A stretch of 64,000 nt of DNA from Sporolactobacillus sp. STSJ-5 (GCF_024385605.1 NZ_JANFOJ010000015.1:1-64000), one strand, 5' to 3'. Counted from the stretch's first letter, positions 41,921 to 52,206 are shown. Notes: a model not told the origin generated them from the sequence alone. Numbers and translations: made by a program.

Positions 41921-42430
41921 TTAATTTTTATATTTGCTCGACTCTAAATTGAACAATAAATCAATCAAGTGAAAATCAAACACAATTTCTTTTCGACGGG
42001 CAATTCCGAGCTCTTGAATGACTAACTGTTGATGAATAATGCTTTTGATGTTGATAATGCATAGGTGAAAAAATTGAATCAAACGATAAAAGGCCGGGCG
42101 GGATGCTGCCTGGTTTTTTCGTGTTGCTTTGAATTGCTGCTGCGTGCTTGCCGGGAGGATAGATATGAATCTCAAAGATGAAAATCCGTCATGAGTAACA
42201 GAGCATGAACGTTTTGATCCTTTGCTGAGAACAAGCCGTCCTCTGGCGGTTGGCAAACGGAGAAACGCAGACCGAACGAACAAAAATGAAGCCCGCTTTT
42301 GGTAGCCGCTTGTCTTTTTCGCAGAAACACATGCAGCATAGCTATTTCCGAAAACGCTGCGGAACAAACTTAGCAACAGCCATGTGAGATACATGTGAAC
42401 GTTTGGTTTCGTACAGAATTGATTATTCAC
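41921..42430 (-). CDS. Unrecognised ORF behind the isoleucine attenuator, doubtful
   Basis: A 169-codon frame beginning at GTG 42430 with an excellent ribosome site (GAGGAG about 8 nt upstream) immediately downstream of the minus-strand attenuator. The translation is basic, rich in Ser and Arg, with one hydrophobic stretch (MYLTWLLLSLF) and no recognisable family, so beyond the start it may be debris. It could be the degraded or replaced gene that the attenuator once controlled. The 41872-42465 stretch otherwise holds only the hairpin at 42094. Confidence 0.25.
   Translation of the reverse strand: MNNQFCTKPNVHMYLTWLLLSLFRSVFGNSYAACVSAKKTSGYQKRASFLFVRSAFLRLPTARGRLVLSKGSKRSCSVTHDGFSSLRFISILPASTQQQFKATRKNQAASRPAFYRLIQFFHLCIINIKSIIHQQLVIQELGIARRKEIVFDFHLIDLLFNLESSKYKN
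42094..42119 (+). terminator. Intrinsic terminator right of the IS
   Basis: CCGGGCGG (42094-42101) pairs with CTGCCTGG (42106-42113) using two G-T pairs, followed by TTTTTTC. No gene of its own is visible; it may stop read-through from the transposase. Confidence 0.55.
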
Positions 42431-42466
42431 AGAAAACTCTCCTCGTTTTTAAATATGTGATCATAA

Positions 42467-42562
42467 TAAAAAGCCGCCCATTCGATTATGAATGGGCGGC
42501 TTTGCCTGAACCCATCCAACGCGAAGCTGGGTCCAAACATTCGTTAAGTTGTCAACGAATGC
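42467..42562 (-). terminator. Attenuator hairpins and terminator (minus strand)
   Basis: Terminator arms GCCGCCCATTC (42473-42483) and GAATGGGCGGC (42490-42500), 11 bp perfect, with a T-run on the minus strand. Upstream in the transcript are hairpins CATTCGTT/AACGAATG (42538-42561) and GGACCCA/TGGGTTC (42508-42534). The TGGATGGG segment can also pair with CCCATTC of the terminator, giving a competing antiterminator. Confidence 0.75.
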
Positions 42563-42569
42563 CGGAACC

Positions 42570-42620
42570 CTAGCTAATAATAATAATGGCTTTAACCATG
42601 CATTGTAATGGGCGATTCAT
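42570..42620 (-). CDS. Isoleucine-rich leader peptide of an attenuator
   Basis: A 16-residue peptide, MNRPLQCMVKAIIIIS, with four consecutive ATT isoleucine codons next to its stop. AAGGAG lies 9 nt before the ATG at 42620, and a near-perfect promoter is 46 bp upstream. The stop is followed by ordered hairpins and an intrinsic terminator. This is the classical design in which ribosome stalling at scarce Ile-tRNA lets transcription proceed. It runs away from ilvB, toward the poorly defined frame at 42430. Confidence 0.8.
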   Translation of the reverse strand: MNRPLQCMVKAIIIIS

Positions 42621-42665
42621 AGCAAATTGCTCCTTACCTGAATTGTCGAATTTTTTAGTACCGCA

Positions 42666-42694
42666 ACTATAGCACTGCTGGAAATCCGTGTCAA
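42666..42694 (-). promoter_or_regulatory. Promoter of the isoleucine attenuator transcript
   Basis: On the minus strand, TTGACA (42689-42694) and TATAGT (42666-42671) are exactly 17 bp apart. Confidence 0.8.
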
Positions 42695-42823
42695 TAATAA
42701 ATTTGCACAAATTACTGATTGTGCTGATTGCAGCGGGTTTGCTTGCTATTCAAAAAAATTTTTCGAGTGATTTTCTTCCATAAGAGCGCTTGGAAAACGG
42801 TGAGGGAAATACAAAAAGAGGGG

Positions 42824-42852
42824 TTGACTGAATTTTTTAAAGTGATTAACAT
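42824..42852 (+). promoter_or_regulatory. Promoter of the ilv operon
   Basis: TTGACT (42824-42829) and TAACAT (42847-42852), spacer 17 bp, with about 130 nt of leader before ilvB. No T-box or S-box elements and no terminator were found in that leader. Confidence 0.6.
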
Positions 42853-42992
42853 TTGTGCCAACCCAAAAATTTCCGCTTGCAGATATGAAAAATCGGAGGT
42901 GGATTTCGAGGGCTTGAGGCAGAAAAATACAGAAAAGGATGAAGTGCCTCAGAGACAAAGGCTTATACAGAAAAAGAGAGGAGGAACCTTAA

Positions 42993-44699
42993 GTGACCGA
43001 AAGAACGGAACAACGCACAGAAACAGGCGCAGATTTACTGATCCGTTTGATCAGACAATCGGGAGCGGAAGTGCTTTTTGGTTATCCGGGAGGTGCGGTA
43101 TTGCCGCTCTATGATGCGGTTTATCGTCACCACATGCGCCATGTGCTTGCTCGGCATGAACAGGGGGCGGTGCATGCCGCCGAAGGCTATGCCCGCGTTT
43201 CGGGTAAGCCCGGTGTTGTGTTTGCAACGAGCGGTCCTGGTGCGACGAATCTTGTTACAGGATTGATGGATGCGCTGATCGATTCACTGCCGCTCGTTGT
43301 TTTTACCGGACAGGTGACGAGGCAGGCGATTAATACCGATGCGTTTCAGGAGGCGGATGTGATCGGAATTACCGGATCGGTAACGAAGCATAATTTCCGC
43401 GTCCGCAATGCGAACGAGCTTCCTGAGGTGGTTGCCAAAGCATTTTTCTTGGCGACAAGCGGGCGTCCGGGACCGGTTTTGGTTGATCTGCCGAAGGACA
43501 TTTGCGCGGGACGGCTGGAAAATGCACCGGATTTAGTTCGTGATTTTCAGCTTCCCGGCTATTGTGTGCCGAACAAGGCAGATGCCCGTGTGGTGAATCA
43601 ACTCGTTCAAGCGTTGAAGAAGGCTGAGCGGCCGGTGCTGCTTTCCGGAGCAGGTGTGCTTCATGCTCATGCAGCGAGAAAATTGCGGGTATTTGCTGAA
43701 ACATGTCATTTGCCGGTGGTTACGACATTTCTAGGCCTCGGAAGTATGCCCGCATCGCACCCGCTGTTTCTTGGAATGGGCGGAATGCATGGAACGTTTG
43801 CTGCTAATATGGCACTTTCCGAATGCGATCTGCTGCTGAATATCGGTTCACGCTTTGATGACCGACTGACCGGGAATCTTGAAAAATTTGCCCCGAATGC
43901 TGAAGTGGCGCATGTCGATATTGATGCTTCAGAAATTGGAAAAGTGGTGCACACCGACTATGGTTTAGTTGGTGATGCTGGGGCGGTCCTTGATCAATTG
44001 CAGAGTGCTTTAAAAGAGCCGATGCCGGGGCACCGCGCCTGGTTGAATCATCTGTATGGCTATGCAGATGCGCATCCGATACATTACGATCACGTGCTGG
44101 CAAGCCGGGAATTGCTGCCGCAATACGTCATTGAACAGATTTGCCGCTTTGCCGGACCTGATGCTGTTGTAGCGACCGATGTCGGGCAGCACCAAATGTG
44201 GACGGCTCAGTATTATCATTTTGAACAGCCAAACCGCTTTGTTAGCTCGGGCGGACTGGGGACCATGGGCTTCGGTCTTCCGGCTGCCATTGGCGCTCAG
44301 ATTGCTTGTCCGCAGAAAAAGGTTGTGGCGATTATAGGCGATGGCGGCTTTCAGATGACGCTTCAAGAACTTGCGGTCATTACAGAGCGCAAGCTTCCAG
44401 TAAAAATTTTTATTCTGAACAATCATACGTTAGGCATGGTTCGACAATGGCAGGAAGCGTTTTACGGGGAACGCTATGCCGAATCAATTCCCGAAATGCA
44501 GCCCGATTTCGTCCGGCTTGCGGAAAGCTATGGTATTGCTGCTCAGCAGCTGACTGATCCTTCCTGTGCAGCAGAGGTGATCGAATCAGTATTTGCAACC
44601 GATGGACCGTTTCTTGTCGACTGTACTGTCAAACAAATGGAAAATGTTGCGCCGATGGTTCCTCCCGGCAAGGGCCTTATGGAAATGACGGGGGTGTGA
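42993..44699 (+). CDS. ilvB: Acetolactate synthase large (catalytic) subunit
   Basis: A 568-residue ThDP enzyme that makes 2-acetolactate or 2-aceto-2-hydroxybutyrate, the first common step to valine, leucine and isoleucine. N-terminal ThDP pyrimidine domain with LFGYPGGAVLPLYDA and catalytic Glu in LARHEQGAVHAAEGYAR; central FAD-like domain; C-terminal ThDP diphosphate motif GDGGFQMT through NNHTLGMV. GTG 42993 with AGAGGAGG upstream. The small-subunit gene follows after 4 bp, which supports the biosynthetic ALS rather than catabolic AlsS. Confidence 0.95.
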   Translation: MTERTEQRTETGADLLIRLIRQSGAEVLFGYPGGAVLPLYDAVYRHHMRHVLARHEQGAVHAAEGYARVSGKPGVVFATSGPGATNLVTGLMDALIDSLPLVVFTGQVTRQAINTDAFQEADVIGITGSVTKHNFRVRNANELPEVVAKAFFLATSGRPGPVLVDLPKDICAGRLENAPDLVRDFQLPGYCVPNKADARVVNQLVQALKKAERPVLLSGAGVLHAHAARKLRVFAETCHLPVVTTFLGLGSMPASHPLFLGMGGMHGTFAANMALSECDLLLNIGSRFDDRLTGNLEKFAPNAEVAHVDIDASEIGKVVHTDYGLVGDAGAVLDQLQSALKEPMPGHRAWLNHLYGYADAHPIHYDHVLASRELLPQYVIEQICRFAGPDAVVATDVGQHQMWTAQYYHFEQPNRFVSSGGLGTMGFGLPAAIGAQIACPQKKVVAIIGDGGFQMTLQELAVITERKLPVKIFILNNHTLGMVRQWQEAFYGERYAESIPEMQPDFVRLAESYGIAAQQLTDPSCAAEVIESVFATDGPFLVDCTVKQMENVAPMVPPGKGLMEMTGV

Positions 44700-44703
44700 G
44701 TCA

Positions 44704-44961
44704 ATGAAACGGACGGTAATGGTTGAAACCGCGGCGAGTCCTGATGTGCTTGCACGGGTAACTATGCTGCTTGCACGCGGAAATCTGTCGGTTGCTGATC
44801 TGCATGCTGAGCGAGAAGGGGATCGGTTTCAGATGGCGATGACACTGGCTGCGGATTGCGAACGTCAGTTGAATCGTTTTGTCAGGCAAGCAGAAAAGTT
44901 GGTTGATGTGTATTCAGTTGCCTCATCTGGTGAAAATGGATACGCGGCTGAACACGCTTAG
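44704..44961 (+). CDS. ilvN: Acetolactate synthase small (regulatory) subunit, short form
   Basis: An 85-residue protein that consists of one ACT domain (VETAASPDVLARVTMLLARGNLSVADLHAE, i.e. the SPDVLARVTMLLARGNLSV helix-strand), where valine binds to inhibit the holoenzyme. Typical Bacilli IlvH is about 160-175 residues with a second C-terminal domain; this one is as short as enteric IlvM/IlvN. GGGGGTG inside the ilvB end serves as ribosome site. Feedback behaviour may differ from long-form enzymes. Confidence 0.88.
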   Translation: MKRTVMVETAASPDVLARVTMLLARGNLSVADLHAEREGDRFQMAMTLAADCERQLNRFVRQAEKLVDVYSVASSGENGYAAEHA

Positions 44962-45015
44962 TTAAAAATATTTCACTATTGGCAATAAATTAAAAATAGA
45001 TAAGGGGATACGAAA

Positions 45016-46050
45016 ATGACAGCGAACGTTTACTATGACAAAGATATCAATGAAAATGTATTGCGCGGAAAGAACATAGCGGTTCTTGGTTACGGTTCAC
45101 AAGGACATTCTCAGGCTCAGAACCTGCGCGACAGCGGCTTTTCTGTAACAATCGGCGTGAGGCCGGGCAAGTCTTGGGATAAGGCGCAGCGCGATGGTTT
45201 TCCGGTGAAAAGTGTCAAGGAGGCTGCTGCTGAGGCAGATATTGTCATGATGCTGCTCCCTGACGAACGTCAGCCGGAGGTCTATTACAGTGAAGTTCAA
45301 GAAGGGCTTGAACCAGGAAACGCACTCGCTTTCTCACATGGCTTCAACATCCATTTCACTCAGATCCTTCCTCCAAAAGACGTCGATGTATTCATGGTCG
45401 CTCCAAAAGGTCCAGGTCACTTCTGCCGTCGTGAATATCTGAATGGAGGCGGTGTTCCGGCTTTCTACGCTGTTGAGCAGAACCCGTCCGGTGAAGCAGA
45501 GGAACTCGCACTCGCTTGGGCCAAGGCTCTCGGCGCGGCTCGTGCCGGTGTACTGAAAACCACGTTCAAAGAAGAGACGGAGACAGATCTTTTTGGTGAA
45601 CAAGCGGTACTGATGGGCGGATTGACACACTTGATTGAGGCTGCATTTGAGACGCTCGTTGAAGCGGGCTATCAGCCGGAAAATGCCTATTTTGAAACTT
45701 GTCACGAAATGAAAATGCTCACTGATCTGATCTATGAAAACGGCCTTACTGGTATGCGCTACTCCTGCTCCGATACTTCTAAATTCGGTGACTTCACCGT
45801 CGGACGTTATGTCATCGATGACGGTGTAAAAGCCCGTATGAAAAAAGTTCTGGAAAATATTCAGTCTGGTAAATTTGCCCGTGACTGGGTACTTGAAAAC
45901 AAAGTCGGCCGTCCGATGTTCAACGCACTTCAGCAGAAAGAAAACAATTCGGAGCTTGAACGTGTTGGACGAGAATTGCGCAAACTGATGCCTTTTGTTA
46001 AAGAAGGTAAGCAGGACAGCGAAGATATCACAGCAAATGTTGCACAATAA
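45016..46050 (+). CDS. ilvC: Ketol-acid reductoisomerase
   Basis: A 344-residue class I KARI: NADPH Rossmann motif VLGYGSQGHSQAQNLRDSG near residue 24, APKGPGHFCRREY loop, and the knotted C-terminal domain with Mg ligands in LFGEQAVLMGG and FETCHEMKMLTDLIYE. It isomerises and reduces acetolactate products in BCAA synthesis. AAGGGGA precedes ATG 45016. The usual GHTVRREY wording is altered here to GHFCRREY, which is notable in an otherwise strictly conserved loop. Confidence 0.95.
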   Translation: MTANVYYDKDINENVLRGKNIAVLGYGSQGHSQAQNLRDSGFSVTIGVRPGKSWDKAQRDGFPVKSVKEAAAEADIVMMLLPDERQPEVYYSEVQEGLEPGNALAFSHGFNIHFTQILPPKDVDVFMVAPKGPGHFCRREYLNGGGVPAFYAVEQNPSGEAEELALAWAKALGAARAGVLKTTFKEETETDLFGEQAVLMGGLTHLIEAAFETLVEAGYQPENAYFETCHEMKMLTDLIYENGLTGMRYSCSDTSKFGDFTVGRYVIDDGVKARMKKVLENIQSGKFARDWVLENKVGRPMFNALQQKENNSELERVGRELRKLMPFVKEGKQDSEDITANVAQ

Positions 46051-46086
46051 ACCGTCCTACCAATCCGAATCACAACAGATGAAGGG

Positions 46087-47091
46087 GTGAAGACCATTGG
46101 GGATTATGTGTCAGCAGCGGATATCGCAGAGGCCCGTGAAATACTGACGCCTGTTGTTCATCGGACACCGATGCTTGAGTCGGCAACCTTGAACCGAATC
46201 AGCGGAGCACATCTGCATTTGAAACTGGAAAATATGCAGCGGACCGGATCATTTAAGCTTCGTGGGGCGTTTAATAAAATGGCTCATTTACCAGTAAAAG
46301 AACTGGACCGCGGTATTGTGACCGCGTCTGCGGGCAACCATGCCCAAGGGATTGCTTATGCAGCATCCAAACGAGGTGCATTGGCAAAAATCTTTATGCC
46401 GGAGCGTACCCCGCAGGCGAAAATTCAAGCAACTGCCGCTTATGGTGCTGAGGTTGTGCTGGTGGGCGCATCTTATCAGGAAGCCTATGAAGCGGCGCTT
46501 GCCGAATGTCAAGCTAATCATTCTGTTTTTGTTCATGCTTTCGATGATAATCAAGTGATCGCCGGCCAAGGGACAGTCGCCGCAGAAATGTTCACACAAT
46601 GTTCGGAGCTTGACACCGTTCTCGTACCGATAGGCGGCGGGGGACTGGCAGCCGGAACGGTCTGTTATTTAAAAAGTGCTAAGCCAAGCATACGTGTGAT
46701 TGGCGTTCAATCCGATCATGCACCAGCGGCGTATAACCTTTTTCATCATGCTAAGAAACAGGCAAATCGCCAATCGCCAGGCATAGCCGAAGGGATTCTC
46801 GTTGATAAACCAGGCGAACGTACCGTTCCTGTCCTGAGACATTATCTTGATGATTTGGTAACCGTCACAGATTCGGAAATTGCCCAGGCAATGCTTCTGA
46901 TGCTTGAACGAAGCAAGATGCTGGTCGAAGGTGCCGGGGCTGCTTCGCTTGCGGCAGTGCTTTTCGACCGTGTGCCTGTGAAAGAAAAGCACGTCGGCTT
47001 AATTGTCAGCGGCGGCAATGCTGATCTGGAAGAACTAGCCCTGCTCAAACAAATGGTTTCGGTTGAAAATCGGAATGTCTGCAATCTCTGA
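46087..47091 (+). CDS. ilvA: Threonine dehydratase, short form
   Basis: A 334-residue fold-type II PLP enzyme that converts threonine to 2-oxobutyrate for isoleucine. PLP lysine in RTGSFKLRGAFNKM near residue 57; phosphate loop IGGGGLAAG near 180; SGGNADL at the end of the catalytic domain. It lacks the C-terminal ACT-like regulatory domains of biosynthetic IlvA (about 420-510 residues), so resembles TdcB, although its place after ilvC argues for isoleucine synthesis. Start GTG 46087 overlaps AAGGGG; initiation slightly downstream is possible. Confidence 0.9.
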   Translation: MKTIGDYVSAADIAEAREILTPVVHRTPMLESATLNRISGAHLHLKLENMQRTGSFKLRGAFNKMAHLPVKELDRGIVTASAGNHAQGIAYAASKRGALAKIFMPERTPQAKIQATAAYGAEVVLVGASYQEAYEAALAECQANHSVFVHAFDDNQVIAGQGTVAAEMFTQCSELDTVLVPIGGGGLAAGTVCYLKSAKPSIRVIGVQSDHAPAAYNLFHHAKKQANRQSPGIAEGILVDKPGERTVPVLRHYLDDLVTVTDSEIAQAMLLMLERSKMLVEGAGAASLAAVLFDRVPVKEKHVGLIVSGGNADLEELALLKQMVSVENRNVCNL

Positions 47092-47106
47092 AAGGTGGGA
47101 CTATTT

Positions 47107-47907
47107 ATGATCATTGATGCTCGAAAGATCAGCTGGGTGCGTTCGGATCATACAGTTCTCAAGAACGTGGACTGGCAGGTCCGCACGGGTGAACACTGGT
47201 CGCTTGTCGGGCTGAATGGCTCGGGGAAAACGACTTTGCTGAAAATGATTAATGGTTATATCTGGCCGACGAACGGCACACTGTCTGTATTGAATCGGCC
47301 GTTCGGGACATGCGATCTGCGCGAATTGCGCAAGAAAATCGGCTGGGTCAGTTCTGCACTCTCTGAGAAATTCAGATCGGGCGAACGTCCGGAAGCGATT
47401 GTGCTCAGCGGCAAATTCGCCTCGATTGGTTTATACGAGCAAACGTCGCCCGCCGAACGAGAAAAGGCACACGCCTTGTTAAACCAACTCGGCTGTGAAT
47501 CATTTGAAAACCGAGCGTTCGGGCTTCTGTCGCAAGGCGAAAAGCAAAGGGTGCTGATCGCCCGTGCGTTAATGGCGGATCCCGAGCTGCTGATTCTGGA
47601 TGAACCTTGCAATGGGCTGGATCTGTTCGCAAGAGAACAGATGCTGTCGATGATTGCCGAACTGGCAAAATCGGCAGATACACCGTCTATGATTTTCGTG
47701 ACGCACCATGTCGAAGAACTTCTGCCATGTTTTGACCATACGCTTCTGCTCAAAGCCGGAACTGTATTCAAATCCGGACACGCGAGCGAGGTCATGACGC
47801 CTGAAATCATGACCGCTTTCTACGATCACCGTGTTTCAGTTCAGCGGCGAGGCGGACGTCTTTCCGTTGAACTGAATGAAGACGCGGCTATGGAATCAAG
47901 ATTTTAA
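47107..47907 (+). CDS. ABC-type ATPase, YlmA-like
   Basis: A 266-residue ATP-binding protein without a partner permease: Walker A GLNGSGKTTLLKM near 37, signature LLSQGEKQRVLIARAL near 143, Walker B LLILDEPCNGLD and switch His THHVEEL. It resembles B. subtilis YlmA and ModF-type soluble ATPases. ATG 47107; AAGGTGGG upstream, 15 bp after ilvA, so it is the last gene of the ilv transcript. Its last 23 codons and terminator exist as a diverged second copy at 54432-54624 beyond the PTS operon. Confidence 0.85.
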   Translation: MIIDARKISWVRSDHTVLKNVDWQVRTGEHWSLVGLNGSGKTTLLKMINGYIWPTNGTLSVLNRPFGTCDLRELRKKIGWVSSALSEKFRSGERPEAIVLSGKFASIGLYEQTSPAEREKAHALLNQLGCESFENRAFGLLSQGEKQRVLIARALMADPELLILDEPCNGLDLFAREQMLSMIAELAKSADTPSMIFVTHHVEELLPCFDHTLLLKAGTVFKSGHASEVMTPEIMTAFYDHRVSVQRRGGRLSVELNEDAAMESRF

Positions 47908-48027
47908 TTCTGTTTTTCATTCTTTAAAACTCCAATAATAGAACTTTGCTTTTCTGCTCTTCTACTGTCATTTGACATGTAAGAGAAGGTGGAAAAGCTT
48001 TTTTGCGTTTTTGCAGCCGCCCCATTT
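47837..48027 (+). repeat. Direct repeat copy A: 3' end of the YlmA-like gene plus terminator
   Basis: Matches 54432-54624 over about 190 bp. The best part, GAATGAAGACGCGGCTATGG and the next 45 bp, has one length difference only. Copy A belongs to the intact ATPase gene and includes its terminator. Confidence 0.9.
47948..48004 (+). terminator. Terminator of the ilv/YlmA-like transcript
   Basis: Long interrupted stem GCTTTTC...TGTCA / TGACA...GAAAAGC followed by TTTTTT. The following 48028-48250 is AT-rich without a gene. Confidence 0.85.
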
Positions 48028-48255
48028 TCCTAATTCCAATAAGGCGATAGAATACTAAAAACAACGTATTCACATTGAATGAGTACGATCAAGGCTGCAT
48101 TTAACCGAATATATAGATAATTTTTTCGCCTGACAAATACAAGATTATTTGATTTCGAATCCTTCATCTTTTTTCAATCCGTAATGCGATTCATCAGCGA
48201 AAACACCAAAGGATTACAAATTTCCGTAGTGATAAGGAAAAAATAGCGCTGGTTA

Positions 48256-48278
48256 TGTAAGCGCTTTAATTTTATACT
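48256..48278 (+). promoter_or_regulatory. cre-like site and -10 box of the beta-glucoside PTS operon
   Basis: TGTAAGCGCTTTAA (48256-48269) differs by one base from a good CcpA cre, and TATACT follows at 48273-48278. The -35 at the right spacing (TGGTTA, 48250-48255) is poor, which fits a promoter needing an activator such as the LicR-like protein of the operon. Confidence 0.55.
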
Positions 48279-48315
48279 GAAGAAGTTGAAACGAGTGCTA
48301 TTCCAAGTGTTCTGA

Positions 48316-49809
<1,494 letters not shown>

Positions 49810-49828
49810 ATATATTGGAGGGCTAAAG

Positions 49829-50143
49829 ATGAAAAAAGTATTGATCATTTGTGCAGCTGGTATGTCATCTTCTATGATGGCAAGTAAAACAACAGATTTA
49901 TTCAAACAAAAGGGACACGACATTGAAGTGGAAGCAGTGCCTGCAACTGAAGGTGAACAATTGATTCGCAGCAGTGATTTTGATCTTTTCTTAATCAGTC
50001 CACAAACCAAGATGTATCTCGATCAGTTCAAAGCAATCGGTGTTGAAGTCGGGAAACCGGTAGTAGGCATTCCATTTCAGGCCTATATTCCAATACCTTC
50101 AGGAATCGAAAAAATGGCGGATTTAATCACCGATAATTTGTAA
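49829..50143 (+). CDS. PTS EIIB, lactose/cellobiose family
   Basis: A 104-residue EIIB with the phosphocysteine P-loop VLIICAAGMSSSMMAS (Cys8). It accepts phosphate from EIIA and passes it to the sugar at EIIC. ATTGGAGGG lies upstream of ATG 49829, 19 bp after the glycosidase. Confidence 0.93.
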   Translation: MKKVLIICAAGMSSSMMASKTTDLFKQKGHDIEVEAVPATEGEQLIRSSDFDLFLISPQTKMYLDQFKAIGVEVGKPVVGIPFQAYIPIPSGIEKMADLITDNL

Positions 50144-50205
50144 AAAGGAATGTCAAATGACTCTTTAAATTTTTGCAATATGCTTGCACGAAAAGCGGGA
50201 TGAGG

Positions 50206-52206
50206 ATGAAACAAAAAGAACGGGAATTGCTTCATTTTCTTATAGAGCATAAGGATCGCTTTGTGACCAGTCATGAACTTGCTGCAGCCTTGTCCTTAAC
50301 TGATCGCACCATACGTTCCTATATCCAAATCATGAAGAAAACCATTCACGAAAATGGTGGCGAGATCATTTCAAAGCGAGGCTACGGTTTTCAATTGATG
50401 ATTACTCAGCAACTGACCTTTGATTTGTTTTTGACTCATTGTGAAGACACGAAAATCTATACTAAGGAAAATGATGCAACAGCAGAAGAAATGTCTGATC
50501 GCAAGAATTATATTTTGAATAAACTACTATTCGAAGATGAGACTCTTTTGTTGGATTTTTTAGCCGATCGTCTATATGTGAGTCGTTCCACATTAACAAA
50601 GGACCTTTCCGAGATCAAACATCTTTTGAAGCCCTATGGATTGACGGTCGAAAGTTATGCCAACAAAGGGATTCGGATCGAAGGCAGCGAACGGGACAGA
50701 CGTCACTTCATCATGAACTACTTTTTTGGTAATACCTTTATCAATTCTTTTCAAAAATATATGGGAAGCAGTCACTATTTTACAGATGTTCGTCTTGAAG
50801 AGATCACAATCATTGTGATCGATGAATGTCGTGAAGCAAAAATCAAATTATCCGATTTTATCATTCAAAACTTAGTATTGCATTTAGCGTTGAGTATTAA
50901 GCGAATTAAAAAAGGATTCAAGGTTAGCAATCTAGGCGTGGAGCATGGACTGGTCGGCGGTATCGAATACTCAGTTGCGAAAAAAATCATTCAACGTATC
51001 GAGCTGACCGTTGGTATCGAAATTCCACCAGAAGAAATTTCTTATTTGGCGCTCCATTTGATGGCTAAATCCAATCATCGGCAGACAGGTCATCAGCAGA
51101 TCCATCATCTGTTGGAGGGTGAATTACAAACCGTTTTAAAAGAAATGGAAGAAGATACAGGTTATCCGGTCGCTGAAGATTATTCGCTTAGAAATGGGCT
51201 TTTGGACCATTTGAAGCCTTTGCTCGTTCGTCTGAAGGAAGACATTCATCTAGAAAATCCTTTGGTTAATGAAATTATGAGAGAACATGCCGATGCTTTT
51301 CAATTAACCAAAAGCTATCTGGAAAAAATGCCGACAATGGTAGGATACACTGTTGGCGATCACGAATGGGCCTATTTGGCACTTCACTTGATGGCAGCCA
51401 TCGAGAAATATAAAGACCGTCATAAGTTACAGGTATTAGTCATTTGCGCGACCGGTTACGGAAGTGCGCAGCTATTAAGAAATCGTGTGATCAAAGAATT
51501 TGGAAAACATCTAAATATAGCGGATGTTCAAGGGTACTATGAAATCACGAATCAAAGTTTAGCCACTATTGATCTGATCATTTCTTCCATCGATCTCTCT
51601 ACTGTGGTATTTGGAGTTCCTGTCCTGCATGTCAGTGTTTTTTTGAATGAGCAGGATATGTCTCAAATTAGAACGTATCTTGACGGGTATTACACGAAAA
51701 AAAGTTCTAAGCCGATGCCATCAACAAAAACAGCAAGCTCACTCGAACAAAAGGAGCAACTCTTTGATCGGCAACTAAATAAAAAATGGTTTGAAATCTT
51801 TAAAGGAAAAAGAACGAAAACAGAAGTCATTGATGCTTTGCTCCAACGATTAAGTGAAGACGAATCGGAAAACTATGTAGAACAAATGAAGGAAGAAATG
51901 AGACGAAGACAACGGATGAGCTCCGTCGTTTTCAGTGACACGATCGCCGTTCCCCATCCGGCGTCACCTATGGGCCTGCAAACGAAGATTGCTGTGGGGA
52001 TCGTTCCCGATGGATTATATTGGGATCCAGATTTTCCAGAAATCAAACTGATATTTTTGCTGTCACCTTCTTATCTGAAAAATGAGGCGATTACCGCAAT
52101 CACGAAAACGATTGTACGTCTGATCGATTTACCGGAAAGTCAAAAAGAGATTCTGAGTGAAAATAACTTTGAGCAATTCCGAGAACGTTTTATTAAGTTA
52201 ATGTAA
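50206..52206 (+). CDS. PRD-containing transcriptional activator, LicR/ManR-like
   Basis: A 666-residue regulator. Order: HTH_11 winged helix (~5-60, TSHELAAALSLTDRTIRSYI), second Mga-type HTH (~95-150, LADRLYVSRSTLTKDLSEI), PRD1 (~190-300, LALSIKRIKKGF, LALHLMAKSN), PRD2 (~310-400, YLALHLMAAIEKYKDR), an EIIB-like domain with Cys in LQVLVICATGYGSAQLLRN (~415), and a C-terminal EIIA2 domain with His in DTIAVPHPASPMG. PTS-dependent His/Cys phosphorylation would couple sugar flux to activation of this operon. ATG 50206 is chosen; GGG and GAGG lie just before it. Confidence 0.9.
   Translation: MKQKERELLHFLIEHKDRFVTSHELAAALSLTDRTIRSYIQIMKKTIHENGGEIISKRGYGFQLMITQQLTFDLFLTHCEDTKIYTKENDATAEEMSDRKNYILNKLLFEDETLLLDFLADRLYVSRSTLTKDLSEIKHLLKPYGLTVESYANKGIRIEGSERDRRHFIMNYFFGNTFINSFQKYMGSSHYFTDVRLEEITIIVIDECREAKIKLSDFIIQNLVLHLALSIKRIKKGFKVSNLGVEHGLVGGIEYSVAKKIIQRIELTVGIEIPPEEISYLALHLMAKSNHRQTGHQQIHHLLEGELQTVLKEMEEDTGYPVAEDYSLRNGLLDHLKPLLVRLKEDIHLENPLVNEIMREHADAFQLTKSYLEKMPTMVGYTVGDHEWAYLALHLMAAIEKYKDRHKLQVLVICATGYGSAQLLRNRVIKEFGKHLNIADVQGYYEITNQSLATIDLIISSIDLSTVVFGVPVLHVSVFLNEQDMSQIRTYLDGYYTKKSSKPMPSTKTASSLEQKEQLFDRQLNKKWFEIFKGKRTKTEVIDALLQRLSEDESENYVEQMKEEMRRRQRMSSVVFSDTIAVPHPASPMGLQTKIAVGIVPDGLYWDPDFPEIKLIFLLSPSYLKNEAITAITKTIVRLIDLPESQKEILSENNFEQFRERFIKLM

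Noticed and set aside
42160-42194. Nine-codon plus-strand peptide after GGGAGGAT
   Set aside because: Too short, no hairpin/terminator after it and no target gene on that strand.
42720-42992. T-box riboswitch for the ilv operon
   Set aside because: I looked for the conserved T-box sequence and a terminator in the leader and found neither.
42728-43114. 128-codon plus-strand frame overlapping the ilvB start
   Set aside because: No ribosome site, it runs through the ilv promoter and into ilvB in another frame, and the translation resembles no protein.
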